From assembly GCA_033557465.1 (NCBI GenBank), contig CM066033.1, positions 14,075,080 to 14,139,079 of the forward strand: 64,000 bases of DNA, in the 5' to 3' direction. The notes beneath the pieces are model-generated. The model ran no database searches. It was not told the DNA's origin and saw only the letters and a list, made by a program, of their open reading frames with translations. The DNA comes from Ichthyophis bannanicus (Eukaryota > Chordata > Amphibia > Gymnophiona > Ichthyophiidae). The translations under genes were made by a program, and so were the position numbers. Positions 1 through 10,446 of the stretch are shown here, piece by piece (the first letter of the stretch is position 1; each line of letters starts with the position of its first letter).

Positions 1-1300
1 TTACCACCCTGGGGAGTGACCCCCAACAGTATTGCGTATCATATCCATGCCTGCACTGTGCCCAGGACTGGTGTGGTGGCCAGGGCTGCTAAACACCTCT
101 ATAGTAGCACAATGCTGGCATAGCTGTGGGAGTGTGTGTCTGTCTATCCAGTGTATGGTGGCTGCAAATACCCTCCACAGCCCACACTGCCAGCACTGTT
201 GCCAGTATTGGCCTGCCAATGTGCATAATGAGGAGCAAGGTACCATGGGTGTAGCCCGGACAGGGTGGCCTAGCCAGGATGCATCTGCACAGGGCATAGG
301 GCACTGGCTGGGACATTGTAGTGCCCGGCCACCACCTGCACAGACAGGGTGGCCACAGCATGTTCTGCTGGGAGATCACTCTGACCCTGACTAAGCAGTG
401 ACCACAGCATGGCTAGGCTCCCCCATAGTGCTATATAGTATTTCTCTCATGTGATATTTATGGGTTCCCTTTTGGGGCCCAGTCACTGACTTATCTGCTT
501 GTTGTGTATGCTGACATCCCATTTCTGGGTGCACTCATTTCCACCAGGAACATGCACTATGGACTAGCTAGCAGACTGTCTGCAGCTGGTATGTGTCTTG
601 ATGGAACGCCTTGCAGGGTGCAGCGGCTGAAGGCTTGCTGCAGGAGAATATCAGATAGTGGTGGGGTCCAGCTTAGCATATCCAGGCCTAATGTCTGTCT
701 GCTATTGCATTATGGATGTGTACAGAGCTGCATTGACTGCCCTGTAGGGTGTCTGTTCCCAAGCAGGACTGGGGTTGATGGTCCCCTCTACTGCCACCAT
801 TGCAGGGAGGTAGAATATGGATCTGTTGGTGGGAGACCCTGTTTACCGCCCTCAGCCCTGGAGGAGGAGGAGGAGGGTGGTGGTACATAATCCTCCTAGG
901 GGTCCATAAGGGCTAAACCTGACTGAGACATACAGATCTATTCAAGGTGTGTCTGCAGAAACTACCTATCTCATACATTAGCACCACTGGGGACCTGCAG
1001 CATGGCCTATCTCTGCTGTGGACCTGGTGCTGGGCACCCCAACTCACCCTCAGGGTGAGTGCAGTACCTGCACAATGTGACGGTGTGTAGCTACTCTGTG
1101 CCAGTACCACACACGGTCAGTTCCCCCTACCAGGCCGAGGTGCTGTGGGGGTGCATACCCCATCTTGTGATCATCTGTAGACTGCTGATTTGCATGTGCA
1201 GTGCATCATGGGTATGGGTGGGTTAACCCTATCCTGGTGACTACAGCAGACTGTTTGTGTGGTGACGTGCAGTCCTTCTGCAGTCAGCCAGGGGTTTGCT
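1..1300. other. Unassigned non-coding stretch
   Basis: I recognise no gene, repeat family or exon here. Short open frames exist on both strands, but their translations look random and none shows a domain. A GGA-rich run lies near 858-880. The 3' end runs into a tRNA-like SINE head near 1305. Confidence 0.5.
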
Positions 1301-1304
1301 AGCA

Positions 1305-1385
1305 GCTATGGAGCTGTAGCCCACTGGTTACTTCACTACTTGTGGAGCCAGAGGTCAAAGGTTCGAACCAACAGTAGGGGTTATT
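1305..1385 (+). repeat. tRNA-like SINE head
   Basis: An A-box-like TAGCCCACTGG (about 1317-1327) and a B-box-like GGTTCGAACCA (about 1362-1372) are spaced as in a tRNA gene, which is the internal Pol III promoter layout of tRNA-derived SINEs. The flanks do not fold into a convincing acceptor stem, so I call it a SINE head or tRNA relic rather than a functional tRNA. A matching but opposite element lies at 1785-1857. Confidence 0.45.
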
Positions 1386-1430
1386 TGATAGGGCTGTCCA
1401 AAGCATTGTCTTTTTTTAATGTACATTAGT

Positions 1431-1701
1431 GCTGCCAGCAAAACACCCTCAGGGTACTGTAACCATAAGGTGCCTCAGAAGGCGCCTTATAGTGCACCCT
1501 ATAAAGCGCCTTCTGAGGCACCTTATGGTTACAGTCCGTATAAGGTGCCTTATAAGGTGTCCTATGGAGCGCCTTATAGGGTGCCCTATAGGAGACATTA
1601 TAGGGTGCCGTGGCGGACAGTGCACTTTATAATGTGCCCTATGGGGTGTCTTATGCGGCACCTTAGGTTACGGCACGTGAGGGTGTGTTTGCTGGCAGCA
1701 A
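1431..1701. repeat. Foldback repeat with 30-bp perfect palindrome
   Basis: The ends are inverted copies of each other: GCTGCCAGCAAA at about 1431 and its complement ending at about 1701, with similarity continuing inward for roughly 40 bp. Inside, 1456-1485 and 1506-1535 are perfect inverted repeats of 30 bp around a 20-bp loop. The rest is made of permuted units of the type GGTGCCTTATA in both orientations. It resembles a short foldback or MITE-like element. I could not define a target-site duplication. Confidence 0.6.
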
Positions 1702-1784
1702 TAAATAAAATACAACTAAAATGTCTCAGGAAACAATACTTACATGTCAAAGCTGATGCCTCAGCCAGCCTTATGCATTAGGCA

Positions 1785-1857
1785 CACTGGGGGATCAAAC
1801 TCATGACCCCTGTATCATCAGTCAGTGTATTAACCATTGTGCTACACTTCTGTTTCT
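1785..1857 (-). repeat. tRNA-like SINE head, minus strand
   Basis: Read on the minus strand there is an A-box-like TAGCACAATGG (complement of 1834-1844) followed by a B-box-like GAGTTTGATCC (complement of 1792-1802). With 1305-1385 it brackets the foldback repeat in opposite orientation. It could be an independent SINE relic. Confidence 0.4.
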
Positions 1858-1861
1858 CTGT

Positions 1862-2088
1862 TTGGATGTCTGTGCGCCTACTTAAGATTACCGCGCGGTA
1901 ACGCGCTTAGCGGAGCTTTGCCGATAATGTGCGCAACAGCGCGCGTTATCGTGCGCTAATCCTGTTTTGCTACTTTAAACTGATACGCCCACTCCTTATA
2001 TGGCATCCTGCACACTAACGCTGGGTGCACATTAAGAAGGTTTAGTAAACATACCCCTTGGTTTTAATTATACCCCTTGGTTTTAATT
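1862..2088. other. CpG-rich spacer and 19-bp tandem duplication
   Basis: A short CpG-rich patch includes the 12-bp perfect palindrome TACCGCGCGGTA (1889-1900). Immediately before the DNA transposon, the 19-bp unit ATACCCCTTGGTTTTAATT occurs twice in tandem (2051-2069 and 2070-2088). No gene is seen. Confidence 0.6.
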
Positions 2089-2225
2089 AGGTACACTAAA
2101 AAATTTTTTTTAAACTGCCTCTAATGTTTCGATTGATTTTTACGTTTTTTGGTGCACTGAATCCAAATCTGGTAACCAATTTGCTCCATCACGTACAGAT
2201 TTTTTGCTACATTGGGTTAGCAGTT
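2089..2225. repeat. Left terminal inverted repeat
   Basis: Begins AGGTACACTA and shares blocks AAACTGCCTC, GAATCCA and CCATCACGT, in that order, with the complement of the right end at 4775-4916. The repeat is imperfect, with small indels. Confidence 0.75.
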
Positions 2226-2619
2226 TGAGGTGAACGTTTCAGATTGAGTGCGATCGAGATAAAAGTTTCTTGGATGAATTCTTTATACTAATTGTTTAGT
2301 AGTTATTCAAATAAGAATAAAGAAAATTGTAACAAGGCAGCACATAAGAATAGAGTAATGTCAACAAAACATACTGTGATGGTAGCAAAATTGTCTGCAC
2401 TTAAAACAGCCACATACATGTGCACAAACATTGAGCATATAAGAGCGAGGTTAGACACAAAGCAAAGCAAAGAAATGTGCAAAAAATGTTGTACAGGTAT
2501 GTATGTAAGAATAGAAAACGCAAACTGCACCATTGCAATACATGAAGACAAACACCCGATGGTGTGAAAATAAAATTCTAATAAATGAGATCCGACACTG
2601 TGGTAATAACTAGCAAATT

Positions 2620-2625
2620 TTTATT
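2620..2625 (-). promoter_or_regulatory. Candidate polyadenylation signal
   Basis: AATAAA on the minus strand about 63 bp past the stop of the transposase-like gene. It is well placed for that transcript, but the hexamer is common in AT-rich DNA. Confidence 0.35.
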
Positions 2626-2687
2626 TCAAAATTTAGTAAAAACACGATATTGGTCAACACAGTTTAGATTTTAAAATCATTCTTGGG

Positions 2688-4415
2688 TCAATCAATCTCC
2701 TGGTGGGCCCGTTTCTTCTTCCCCCGAATGCTTCTCTTGGTGCGCTGCTTGGTGTATTTTTCATCTGGGGTTTCCCGCAGCAGCAACCAGCAGAAATCAG
2801 CCATCATAGTGGTGTTCCATCTTCCTTGGTACCTTCTCTCTGCGTCCTTGATGTCCTGGTGAAACCTTTCACCTTGTTCTTCACTGTACGCCCCCAAGTT
2901 TTCGGGAAAGTAGTTCACCTGGTAGTGTAAGAAATGGACTTTCAGGTTCATGTTACAGCCTTGTTCTTTGAAGGCATTGAGCATCCTGGCAACAATATCC
3001 TTATAGTTCTCATCCCGCCTGTTCCCCAAGAATTTGAGAACAACATCCTTGAAGGAATCCCAGGCTTCTTTTTCCTTCTCAGACATCGTTTCAGCGAATG
3101 CTCCATCTGAAATGAGTTTTCTTATATCAGGGCCAACAAACACTCCTTCCTTTAGCTTTGCTTCAGAAAGTCGGGGGAACTTTGAGCAAAGGTACCGAAA
3201 GCACTCACCATCTTTTGGAAGGGACTTGATGAATTGCTTAATGAGACCCAACTTAATGTGGAGAGGTGGTAATAGAATTTTATCACGAGGTATCAAGCTT
3301 CTCACGAAGAACATTTTTCTCACCGGGTCTCAAATACTCCCGAATTGGCCAGTCTTTTTTCCCCCAGTGTAGGTCGCGGGCCCAGCTATCCCACAAGCAA
3401 AGGAAGCAGGGATATTTGGTGAAACCGGATTGCTGCCCTAATAGCATGGATAGAATTTTAAAGTCTCCACAAATCATCCGCTTATGCTCATCATAACTAA
3501 TCTTCTGAAGAATCAGGGCCAAATTCTCGTATTTTTCTTGGAGAATAACAGAGTGAGCAATAGGAACTGAAGCGAATGTGTTGCCATTATGAAGAAGAAC
3601 ACCTTTTATGCTGTCTTTTGACGAATCAATGAACAGCCGCCATTCAGCAGGATCATACTTGAGTTTAAACTTTTCCATCACTCCGTATATATCGTTGCAA
3701 AATACCAAATCTTCCTCTTTGCTGAAATACTTCAAAAATTGTGTCTCGTGGTTGCGTACCAATAAAAAGTTGTTCCTGGTGACAATAGATTTTTCTGTTT
3801 AAGCCGAGAACCTAGCAGTTGGGCAGCATCTTTTGGGAGTCCTAAATCCCGGACTAAATCATTCAATTCAGCTTGAGAGAAAAGTTCAGGTTTCGGATCT
3901 GGTTCAGTTTCAAACTCGGAAGTACTGGACTCATCGGGAAAAGCCATCTGATGAGTCTCATCATGATCAGAACCGTCCACACAAATATGATCCAAAGATT
4001 TTGGTGGTTCAGGCACAGGTACTTCGTTGCTATGAGGCATAGGCCTAATTGCTGAGGGAAGGTTGGGGTAACTTATTACGTTCTTATTTTTTAAGTTGTA
4101 TCCCTTCACAATGCAAGAGCAAAAATAGCAGTCACTGCTGTGGTCTCTTTGTTCACGCCACATCATAGGTATTCCGAAACGAAATGCTTGTTTTTTACCT
4201 TTCATCCATAAGCGTAGATCTTCCTCACATGTCTTGTACACTTTGTGAGAAGCCCACGGATTGTCTTGATCGCCTAACTTCAAACCGAAATAGGCGAAAT
4301 ATACTTTTTTAATAAATGCAGAAATGTTCCTCTGCCGCTTTTTCACGGTATATTCCCCACAAATAAAACAAAAACTGTCCGGAGAGTTGACGCAACCTCT
4401 GGCTCTGTGAGCCAT
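2688..4415 (-). pseudogene. DDE-like transposase, two frameshifts
   Basis: Three consecutive minus-strand segments form one protein-like series. The first (about 4415-3732) starts MAHRARGCVNSPDSFCFICG. It has an N-terminal Cys-rich, zinc-finger-like part (CxxC in FCFICG, later C-H and CYFC) and ends in an acidic linker with SQAELNDLVRDLGLPKDAAQ. The second (3762-3283) holds FIDSSKD and CGDFKILSMLLGQQ, then a CxxC (YPCFLC). The third (3323-2688) holds LPPLHIKLGLIKQF and GERFHQDIKDAERRYQG. The Asp in FIDSSK, the Asp in CGDFK and the Glu in GERFHQD are plausible catalytic DDE residues of an RNase-H fold. That is inference from spacing and from CxxC following the second Asp. Frameshifts lie near 3750-3765 and 3300-3320. 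Its position between matching terminal repeats supports a transposase role. Full length would be about 575 residues. Confidence 0.7.
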
Positions 4416-4774
4416 CACAAATACACAGCACTGCAAACCACAACTGTAGTGAACCACTTCGGAATAAAGCTGGATTACGACTGAGCAAACAAAAGGTAAT
4501 AATGAACTTGCAAGAAACTGAAATTTGACAGGAACGTTCATGTCGCAACCACCGTGTTTGAGCGAGCGAACGAGACGAGGCGAACAGGAAAGAACATGCG
4601 CCAGCGCGAGTACTGGATTTAGCCCCCCGCCTCCCAATTGTCCTGTTAATGTATAAAATGAATACAAAACACTCTAAAATATCATGAGGGAGTGTTTTTA
4701 GTTAGTTAACCATTACAACCTCTATTTTGGGCCAAGAAAATAAACTGCAGTCGGCTAAAAAGAAATTATGTGAA

Positions 4775-4916
4775 CATTCCTTATATGGGTAAGAAATCTA
4801 ATTTTGCAAGAAAACGTGACGTGATGGAACATTTTGGCTATTTTTCCTGGATTCAGCACCCCAAAATCTATAGGAATCAGTTGCAAAACTGGAGGCAGTT
4901 TTTTGGTAGTGTACCT
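4775..4916. repeat. Right terminal inverted repeat
   Basis: Inverted partner of 2089-2225, ending TAGTGTACCT at 4907-4916. It lies upstream of the transposase-like gene, so promoter elements may be here or in 4416-4774. Confidence 0.75.
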
Positions 4917-5394
4917 GTGTTATTTATTTAGTCCTGTTAATAGCACATTTTATCCTTCTTTTTGGTAGTAGATGGATTTTTATATGTATCTTTTAACTAT
5001 TTATGATGTTTATGTTATTGATGTACATATATGTGGTTTATTGATCAAGATTTAGTCGTCTGTTCTGACACAATGTTTTATCACTATTATGTTTTTACTT
5101 AGTGTTTATGTTCTATGTTTTAATACCTTACCTGATCAACCCCTGACGAAGGTTTGCGAAACACGGCCTATGTCAGGTTGGTAATAGGTCTATGATTTAA
5201 TAAAGTTGTGTTTTTCCACTACATCACGTCTTTGGACTGTGTCTTTGATATATACATGATTTCTTGCCTTGCCTGTGGTTCAGTCCTGATTCCCGCCAGG
5301 GGTTTCTCAGCCTCCGCAGAGTCTTTGTGTTTGTGTGGGGTGACAGCAGCCAGGCAGTAGAAAATCAGCAAATTTTTTCTGTACTCCTCCTCAG
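4917..5394 (+). other. Decayed retroelement 3' end with weak hammerhead-like core
   Basis: AT-rich, no gene. At 5143-5161 CTGACGA is followed 8 bases later by GAAA, then by AATAAA-type tail sequence (about 5198-5204). The same order (CTGANGA, GAAA, AATAAA) occurs in the Penelope-type ends at 52778 and 55115. Stem II is not convincing here, so I treat it as a decayed relative at most. Confidence 0.3.
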
Positions 5395-5679
5395 GGGAGG
5401 AGTGGTCTAGTGGTTAGGACAAGGTACTTCAGGCTGGAGGGCCGGGGGTTCAAGTCCCACCTGGGGACAACAATCTCAGGCTGGAGGGTCTGGGATTTCT
5501 AGTCCTATAGGCACTCCTTGTGGTCTTGGGCAAGCCACTTAACCCTCCATTGCCCATGTTCCCCCTGTAAGTATTAGCATATGTGTCTCATATCCCCTCG
5601 TGTTAAATGTATCCCCCAATTGACCGCTTTGACCCGGTGAAAAGCAGGATATAAATACAGCTAAATAAATAAATAAATG
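5395..5679 (+). repeat. tRNA-derived CORE-type SINE
   Basis: The tRNA-like head has A box TGGTCTAGTGG (5403-5413) and B box GGTTCAAGTCC (5447-5457). The middle contains CTTGGGCAAGCCACTTAACC (about 5524-5543), which is like the conserved central core of CORE-SINEs such as MIR. The 3' part ends in GGATATAAATA plus TAAA repeats (5648-5679), resembling L2 tails. The L2 fragment begins directly after. A minus-strand relative lies at 10447-10752. Confidence 0.8.
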
Positions 5680-6657
5680 TATACTTGGAGGATTGTCTGT
5701 CCACTGTCTTTTCTTGGCTCTCCTCTAACTGTCTAGTACTTAATGTCCAAAAAACTGCTGCAATCTGGTTCCCGCATACCTCTCCTGCCCCCTCACTCGC
5801 CCCATCTCTGGCGGGTTCCCTCATTACTGTAGTCCCTACTCTTCAATATCTCGGAGTTTACCTTGACAGTGCCCTCAGTTTTCATGATCACATTTCTCAC
5901 GTCTCTCGTTGTTCCTTTCTGTGTCTCCGGCGAATTCGCGCCATTCGCCCCTTCCTGTCCACTCAAGCCATTACTACTTTGCTTCTCTCTTTGATTATCA
6001 CCAGGCTAGATTTCTGTAATACTGCTTTTGCCGAACTCCCCCAATATCAGAAACGCCGCCTTCAACTGATTCAGAACACAGCCGCCCGTATGATTTTTCA
6101 CGCTTCACCATGGGACCATGTTACCCCTCTGCTCCATCACCTCCACTGGCTGCCAATTGACTTTCGGATCTCCTTTAAGGTTCTTACCTTAATTCATAAA
6201 GCCATTTATCTCTCTACACCTGCCTATCTCTCAGATCTGCTCTCTTACCATACTCCTACACGCAGTCTCCGGTCCATCCACATCAATCGCCTTCATCTTC
6301 CAGCACCCTCTAGAGCTCATCTACAATCCACCAGAAAATCAGCATTCTTCTATTTAGGGCCTTCTCTCTGGAACTCCCTGCCAACCAACATCCGCACAGA
6401 AGAATCCTATCCAAGGTTCCGTTCTCTCCTGAAAACTCATCTCTTCTCTCTAGCTTTCCCCACTTGACTCTTCCTCTCCTTGTTCTTTCTCTGTTGCTTT
6501 TCATGTGTTTTTTTTATGCTTCTGTCTCTTTTCTCTCTCTATTGGTTAATGTAATTTCTTTTCCTCTTCTTTTTTTTTTTCAACAATTAATTTTATTATT
6601 TGTAAACCGCTCCGATGTTATGGGGAGCGGTATATTAAATGTGATTAAACAATAAAC
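5680..6657 (+). mobile_element. 5'-truncated L2-type LINE
   Basis: It carries only the C-terminal end of the reverse transcriptase protein (5685-6467) and a 3' UTR with the typical L2-like ending AACCGCTCCGATG...GCGGTATATTAAA followed by an A-rich tail. The 5' part is missing, as usual for LINE copies. Confidence 0.85.
5685..6467 (+). pseudogene. L2 reverse transcriptase C-terminal fragment
   Basis: 260 open codons match the end of L2/CR1-group ORF2 proteins: QYLGVYLDSALSFHDHIS, then SLIITRLDFCNTAFAELP, then LQLIQNTAARMIF, then HHLHWLPIDFRISFKVLTLI, then LWNSLPTNIR. This covers the thumb and C-terminal region after the catalytic palm. The YADD core, the endonuclease and ORF1 are absent, so it cannot act alone. 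The first Met is fortuitous. The frame is intact, which suggests a fairly young copy. Confidence 0.85.
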
Positions 6658-6833
6658 AACAATAATTCTTTCTTCTCTCTCCTTTCTGTCCTATTTCCTT
6701 CAAGCGGGAGAGGGAGAGTTATTCTCTTATTTAAGGGGGATTTAGTTCAGTTTAAGAGTTAAGATGTTGTATTTAATATTATTGCTACTTATTTGTTGCT
6801 CCTTTGAGTCTGCTTTGTCATTAGATCACTGAG
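6658..6833. other. Unassigned spacer
   Basis: T-rich and C-rich sequence between the L2 tail and a DIRS-type terminal repeat. Nothing recognisable. Confidence 0.5.
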
Positions 6834-6990
6834 AGCTGGTGGGAGGTGCCAGCAGGATATGTACAGTGGTTTCACAATTCTGACATGCCCAGTCTCCATG
6901 CTGCGAGAGGAGGTGCACTACCCAGAGGTGAGGGACTGGACTGGAGTTCCTCAAGGAACAATTAGCAGGTAAGTCTAATTTCTCTTTACT
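6834..6990 (+). repeat. DIRS-type terminal repeat, solo
   Basis: GAGCTGGTGGGAGGTGCCAG near 6834, then GGGACTGGACTGGAGTTCCT and the end AGCAGGTAAGT (6964-6974) match the terminal repeat of the minus-strand DIRS family at 18720-18900 and 26540-26690. Here it is isolated and oriented as a right end. It carries a consensus splice donor, CAG/GTAAGT. Confidence 0.65.
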
Positions 6991-7879
6991 GCTACATTAG
7001 GAAGAGCCTGCAGGGTCCCTCAATTTACGTCAAGATGCATCAGCTCCTTCCTCAGCTGCCAGGGCCTTATCTCCATTCTCTCCCTCGGAGGATGCCCCTC
7101 TTCCTCCTCTTTTACTCCTGCAACAGCCACAGCAGCCCATTGCAGGCAACATGGATCAAGATTTGGCCCAATTTATGTCCCTCTTTAGGCAAGCTTGAGG
7201 CCTTTGGGCATCCACATCAGCTTCCCTCAAAGTGAGCACTTCTTCCTCCAGGCCAGTGGCAGTGGCAGCACACAGGGCACAAAAGCGCATTCTGACTGAG
7301 TCCACCTCAGAAGAGTCCACGCGACCTGTAAAAGAGATCTCCTGAGCTTCACTGGATGGTGCAATGGAACAGGATCATCTCTCCATAGAGGATAGCCCTC
7401 TATCTTCAGATCGAGAAGACAGGGAGTGGTCTCTTTCCGATGACCAAGCCAAAGATCAGGAGGCAGCTCAGGATGTCAATTTATTCCGTAAGTAGGAACT
7501 TCTAGCATTGATTACTCAGGCGGTGGATGCATTGTGCCTCTCGGAATCTCAAGCACAGGAAATGATGCAAACTGCTTCTCAGGTGCTTACCAGAGGATAG
7601 ACCAAAGACAGCTAACCACTGTTCGGGTCGGAGTTCATCCCCTTTTTTCTCCTCCCAGGTGAGTTTCGGAGATTCTTGGCATTACCGACCAGGTTGGTAT
7701 TCGGGGCCTCCATCCTCCAGGACTGCCCCTAGGTCGCAGCCTTTTTGGGCGGTGTATCGGACAAAGGACTCCTTCTCTGCTCCCTCAAAGTTTGCCGGCC
7801 CTAGCTGCTCCTCCCACTGATGCTCCTCTGGCCCACTCCTGGATGCCTCCACTGGGGGGCCATCTGGCCCTATTTGCCC

Positions 7880-8320
7880 ACAAGTGGGAAAAGATCACCA
7901 CCGATCAATGGGTCCTCAGTATTGTCTACTGTGGCAATGTTCTAGAATGCGCCTATCCTATACACGATACAGTCATAGTTTCCCCTTGTGGCTCAGGGAC
8001 AAAGCAGGAAGTCATACAGTTCATTCTCCATTGCCTATTGGACCTTGGGCCATTGAACGGTGCCTCTACCAGAGACCACTACCAGACACTACTCCATCTA
8101 CTTTGCTGTTCCAAATAAGGATGACTCCTTTCAACCCATTCTGGACCTGGATCAACCGCTTTCTGCATTTTACAGTGCTAGGATGCCACTTTCAGTGCAG
8201 CGCATTGCTGTTTGGTCTCACAACAGCTCCATGTACCTTCTTCAAGGTCATGGTTGTAGTAGCAGCACCTCTGCGGAAGCAGGGTATCCACGTACATCCA
8301 TACCTGGATGACTAGCTCAT
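7880..8320 (+). pseudogene. DIRS reverse transcriptase relic
   Basis: Two overlapping frames carry pieces of the palm: NKDDSFQPILDLDQPL (motif near RPILDLR of intact relatives), ALLFGLTTAPCTFFKVMVVV and HVHPYLDD (about 8288-8311), immediately followed by a stop codon. The YLDD box is the catalytic motif of DIRS reverse transcriptases. Several frameshifts and stops break the gene. Confidence 0.75.
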
Positions 8321-8539
8321 CGGGGCAAAGTCTTATCTGGAGGCTCTAGCAGCTGTCTCCCAAGTCGTGACTTTCCTGGCACATCTAGACTAGGAAGTCA
8401 ATCACGCCAAGAGCTGTCTCAGTCCTTCCCAGTCCCTGGAGTTCCTGGGGGCCCACTTTGACACCCGCCTTGGGCGGGTCTTCCTCTCGCCAGCTGCAGA
8501 GACTCTCAGGCCAACTCCAAATGTTCTGCCTTCAGGCTC

Positions 8540-9213
8540 GGCTCTGAGGTGGGACTATCTTCAAGTTTTGGGGGCCATGGCAGCGATGATCTATGTCGTC
8601 CCTTGGGCATGAGCCAACATGCGACCCCTGCAATGGGCCCTTCTAACTCGCTGGTCTCTAGCAACGCAGGACTACAATCGGCTCGAGGTGCGAGTAGTCC
8701 GCCTTGCTCTGCAGACCTTTCTCTGGCTACTCTGCCATCACTCTGTCTGCGTCCTCTGCGGCAATGCCACCACAGTGGCCTATCTCAACCAACAGAGTGA
8801 CACAAAAGCCCTGGGAGTCGCCAGGGAGATGTTGCTACTCCTCCTTTGCGCCAAGCGGCACTTGCAATCTCTCTCAGCCCAATGCATTGCCGGGGTAGAC
8901 AACGTTCAAGCTGACTTTCTCAGTTGGCATACTCTGGACCCTGGCAAGTAGGAACTCCATCTGATGGCCTTGCAGTGTATTGAGTCTCTGGGACCAACTC
9001 AGGTTCAACCTCATGCCCACTGCTGCGAACGCCAAAGTCTCCGAGTTCTTCAGTCGCTGCAGGGAATTCGGCTATCAGGGGATAGACACCCTGGCCCAGC
9101 ATTGGCCAGTGGTCTCGTTGCTATACTTGTTTCCACCTTGGCCACTGATCGGGAGGTGTCTCCATCGCATCAAGTCTCACCCCGGTCTGGTGGTCCTGGT
9201 CGCACCCAGCTGA
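8540..9213 (+). pseudogene. DIRS RNase H and methyltransferase-like relic
   Basis: VRLALQTFLWLL, CGNATTVAYLNQQS and CIAGVDNVQADFLSWHTL match the RNase H part of DIRS pol (compare VQTDNQVAMFYVNKQGG and LPGQENYLADKLSR in copy B). NLMPTAANAKVSEFFSRCR and YLFPPWPLIGRCLHRIK...VVLVAPS match the following methyltransferase-like domain. Frame changes occur between blocks. Confidence 0.65.
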
Positions 9214-9399
9214 TTCTTGCACCCGTGGTATGCGGACCTTGTTGGCTGCAAGTGACCTCACCCCTGCCGCTGGGCTCTCACCATGGTCTCCTGAGGCAGG
9301 GCCCAGTCCTAATGGACAACCCGGCTCCTTAATCGATTACGGCTTGACTCTTAAGAAGTAGCGTCTAGTCCATAAAGGCTATTCGCTTAAGGTGGTTCA

Positions 9400-10330
9400 G
9401 ATTCTGCTTAAAGCACGCTCCCCATCCACATCGTTGGCTTACACTCAGATATGGTGCTTGTTTGAGTCATGGTGCGCTCATCAACAGTGTTCTCCATGAT
9501 GAGTGCAGATTCCAGAAATCCTAACGTTTCTACAGGACGGCTTGATAATGGTCTTGCTCTCAGCTCTCTCTTAGTACAATAGCAGTCCTCAGGGGCCCTA
9601 TTGTGGGGCATTCGCTTGCATCTCACACAGACATCAGTCGTTTCCTGTGTGGGGTCTGCACACTAAGGCCTCCACTCCGTCCACTTGTTCCCCCTTGGGA
9701 CCTTTCTCTCATGCTCCGGAGTCTTATGAAGACTCCCTTTGAGCCTCCCCAGCATGCTATTCTCAGAAAATTTTCCTTAAAGATAGTCTTAGTTACTAGC
9801 AAATTAGCCAGGCGTGTGTTGGAACTACAGGCGCTCTCCTGTCAAGAGCCCTTTTTCTTATTCACTTCTGAAGGGGTGTCACTTCGTGTCGTGCCCTCCT
9901 TCTTTCCCAAGGTCCTTTCACCCTTTCATGTGAATCAGACCATTTCCTTACCCTCCTTTCTGAAGGAACAAGGCTCTGAATCTCCGGACAATTTTCAAGC
10001 AGTCAGTGTCCGGAGAGTTCTACGTCGCTAAGTTAAGGTCACAGCTTCCTTTCGGAAGTCAGATCACCTGTTTGTATTATTTGCTGGGCCGCGTAAAGGC
10101 CTGGCAGTGTCCAAGGCTACGATTGTGCACTGGATCAAGCACACCATTGAATCCGCTTACAGCCTGCATAACAAGTCCATCCTTGTGGGGCTTCATGCGC
10201 ATTCCATGCAGGCTCAGGCAGCGTCTTTGGCGGAACGCTTGCACGTTTTGCCCATTGACATTTGTCATGCGGTCATCTGGTCCTCTCTATCCACATTCAC
10301 GCGCCACTACCACCTCTACCGGCTTTAGTG
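9400..10330 (+). pseudogene. DIRS tyrosine recombinase relic
   Basis: The N-terminal part has LEVLVTSKLARRVLELQAL-like sequence (catalytic Arg region, KLARRVLELQ), then RVVPSFFPKVLSPFHVNQTISLP. The C-terminal part has HAHSMQAQAASLAERL and VIWSSLSTFTRHYHLYRL. In copy B the catalytic H-x-x-R reads HCVR; here it reads HSMQ, so the second Arg is lost. The Tyr (RHYHL) is kept. At least one frameshift lies near 10020-10100. Confidence 0.7.
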
Positions 10331-10446
10331 GTGCGGCTTGGGCCGAGGCGCATTTCGGGGCCATTGTGGTAGAAGCGGCCGTTCCTTCCCACCCAGCAGG
10401 GATGTAGCTTGGGTACTTCCCACTTGTCTGGACTGGTCCAGCAGGA

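Larger units (their letters stand above)
2089..4916 (-). mobile_element. DNA transposon with terminal inverted repeats, unclassified superfamily
   Basis: The two ends match as inverted repeats. The left end starts AGGTACACTA (2089-2098) and the right end is its complement (4907-4916). Similarity continues inward for about 100 bp in blocks: AAACTGCCTC, then GATT...TTTTGGGGTGC / TTTTTTGGTGC, then GAATCCA, then CCATCACGT. The element is about 2.83 kb and carries one frameshifted transposase-like gene on the minus strand (2688-4415). I saw no unambiguous target-site duplication. The encoded protein belongs to a family I remember only as widespread uncharacterised proteins in animal genomes, so I give no superfamily. 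Confidence 0.8.

Noticed and set aside
1305..1385. Functional tRNA gene
   Set aside because: A and B boxes are present, but acceptor and anticodon stems do not pair properly; a SINE head is more likely.
1419..1781. Open frames on both strands within the foldback repeat
   Set aside because: Low-complexity translation of GGTGCC/TATA units; no domain.
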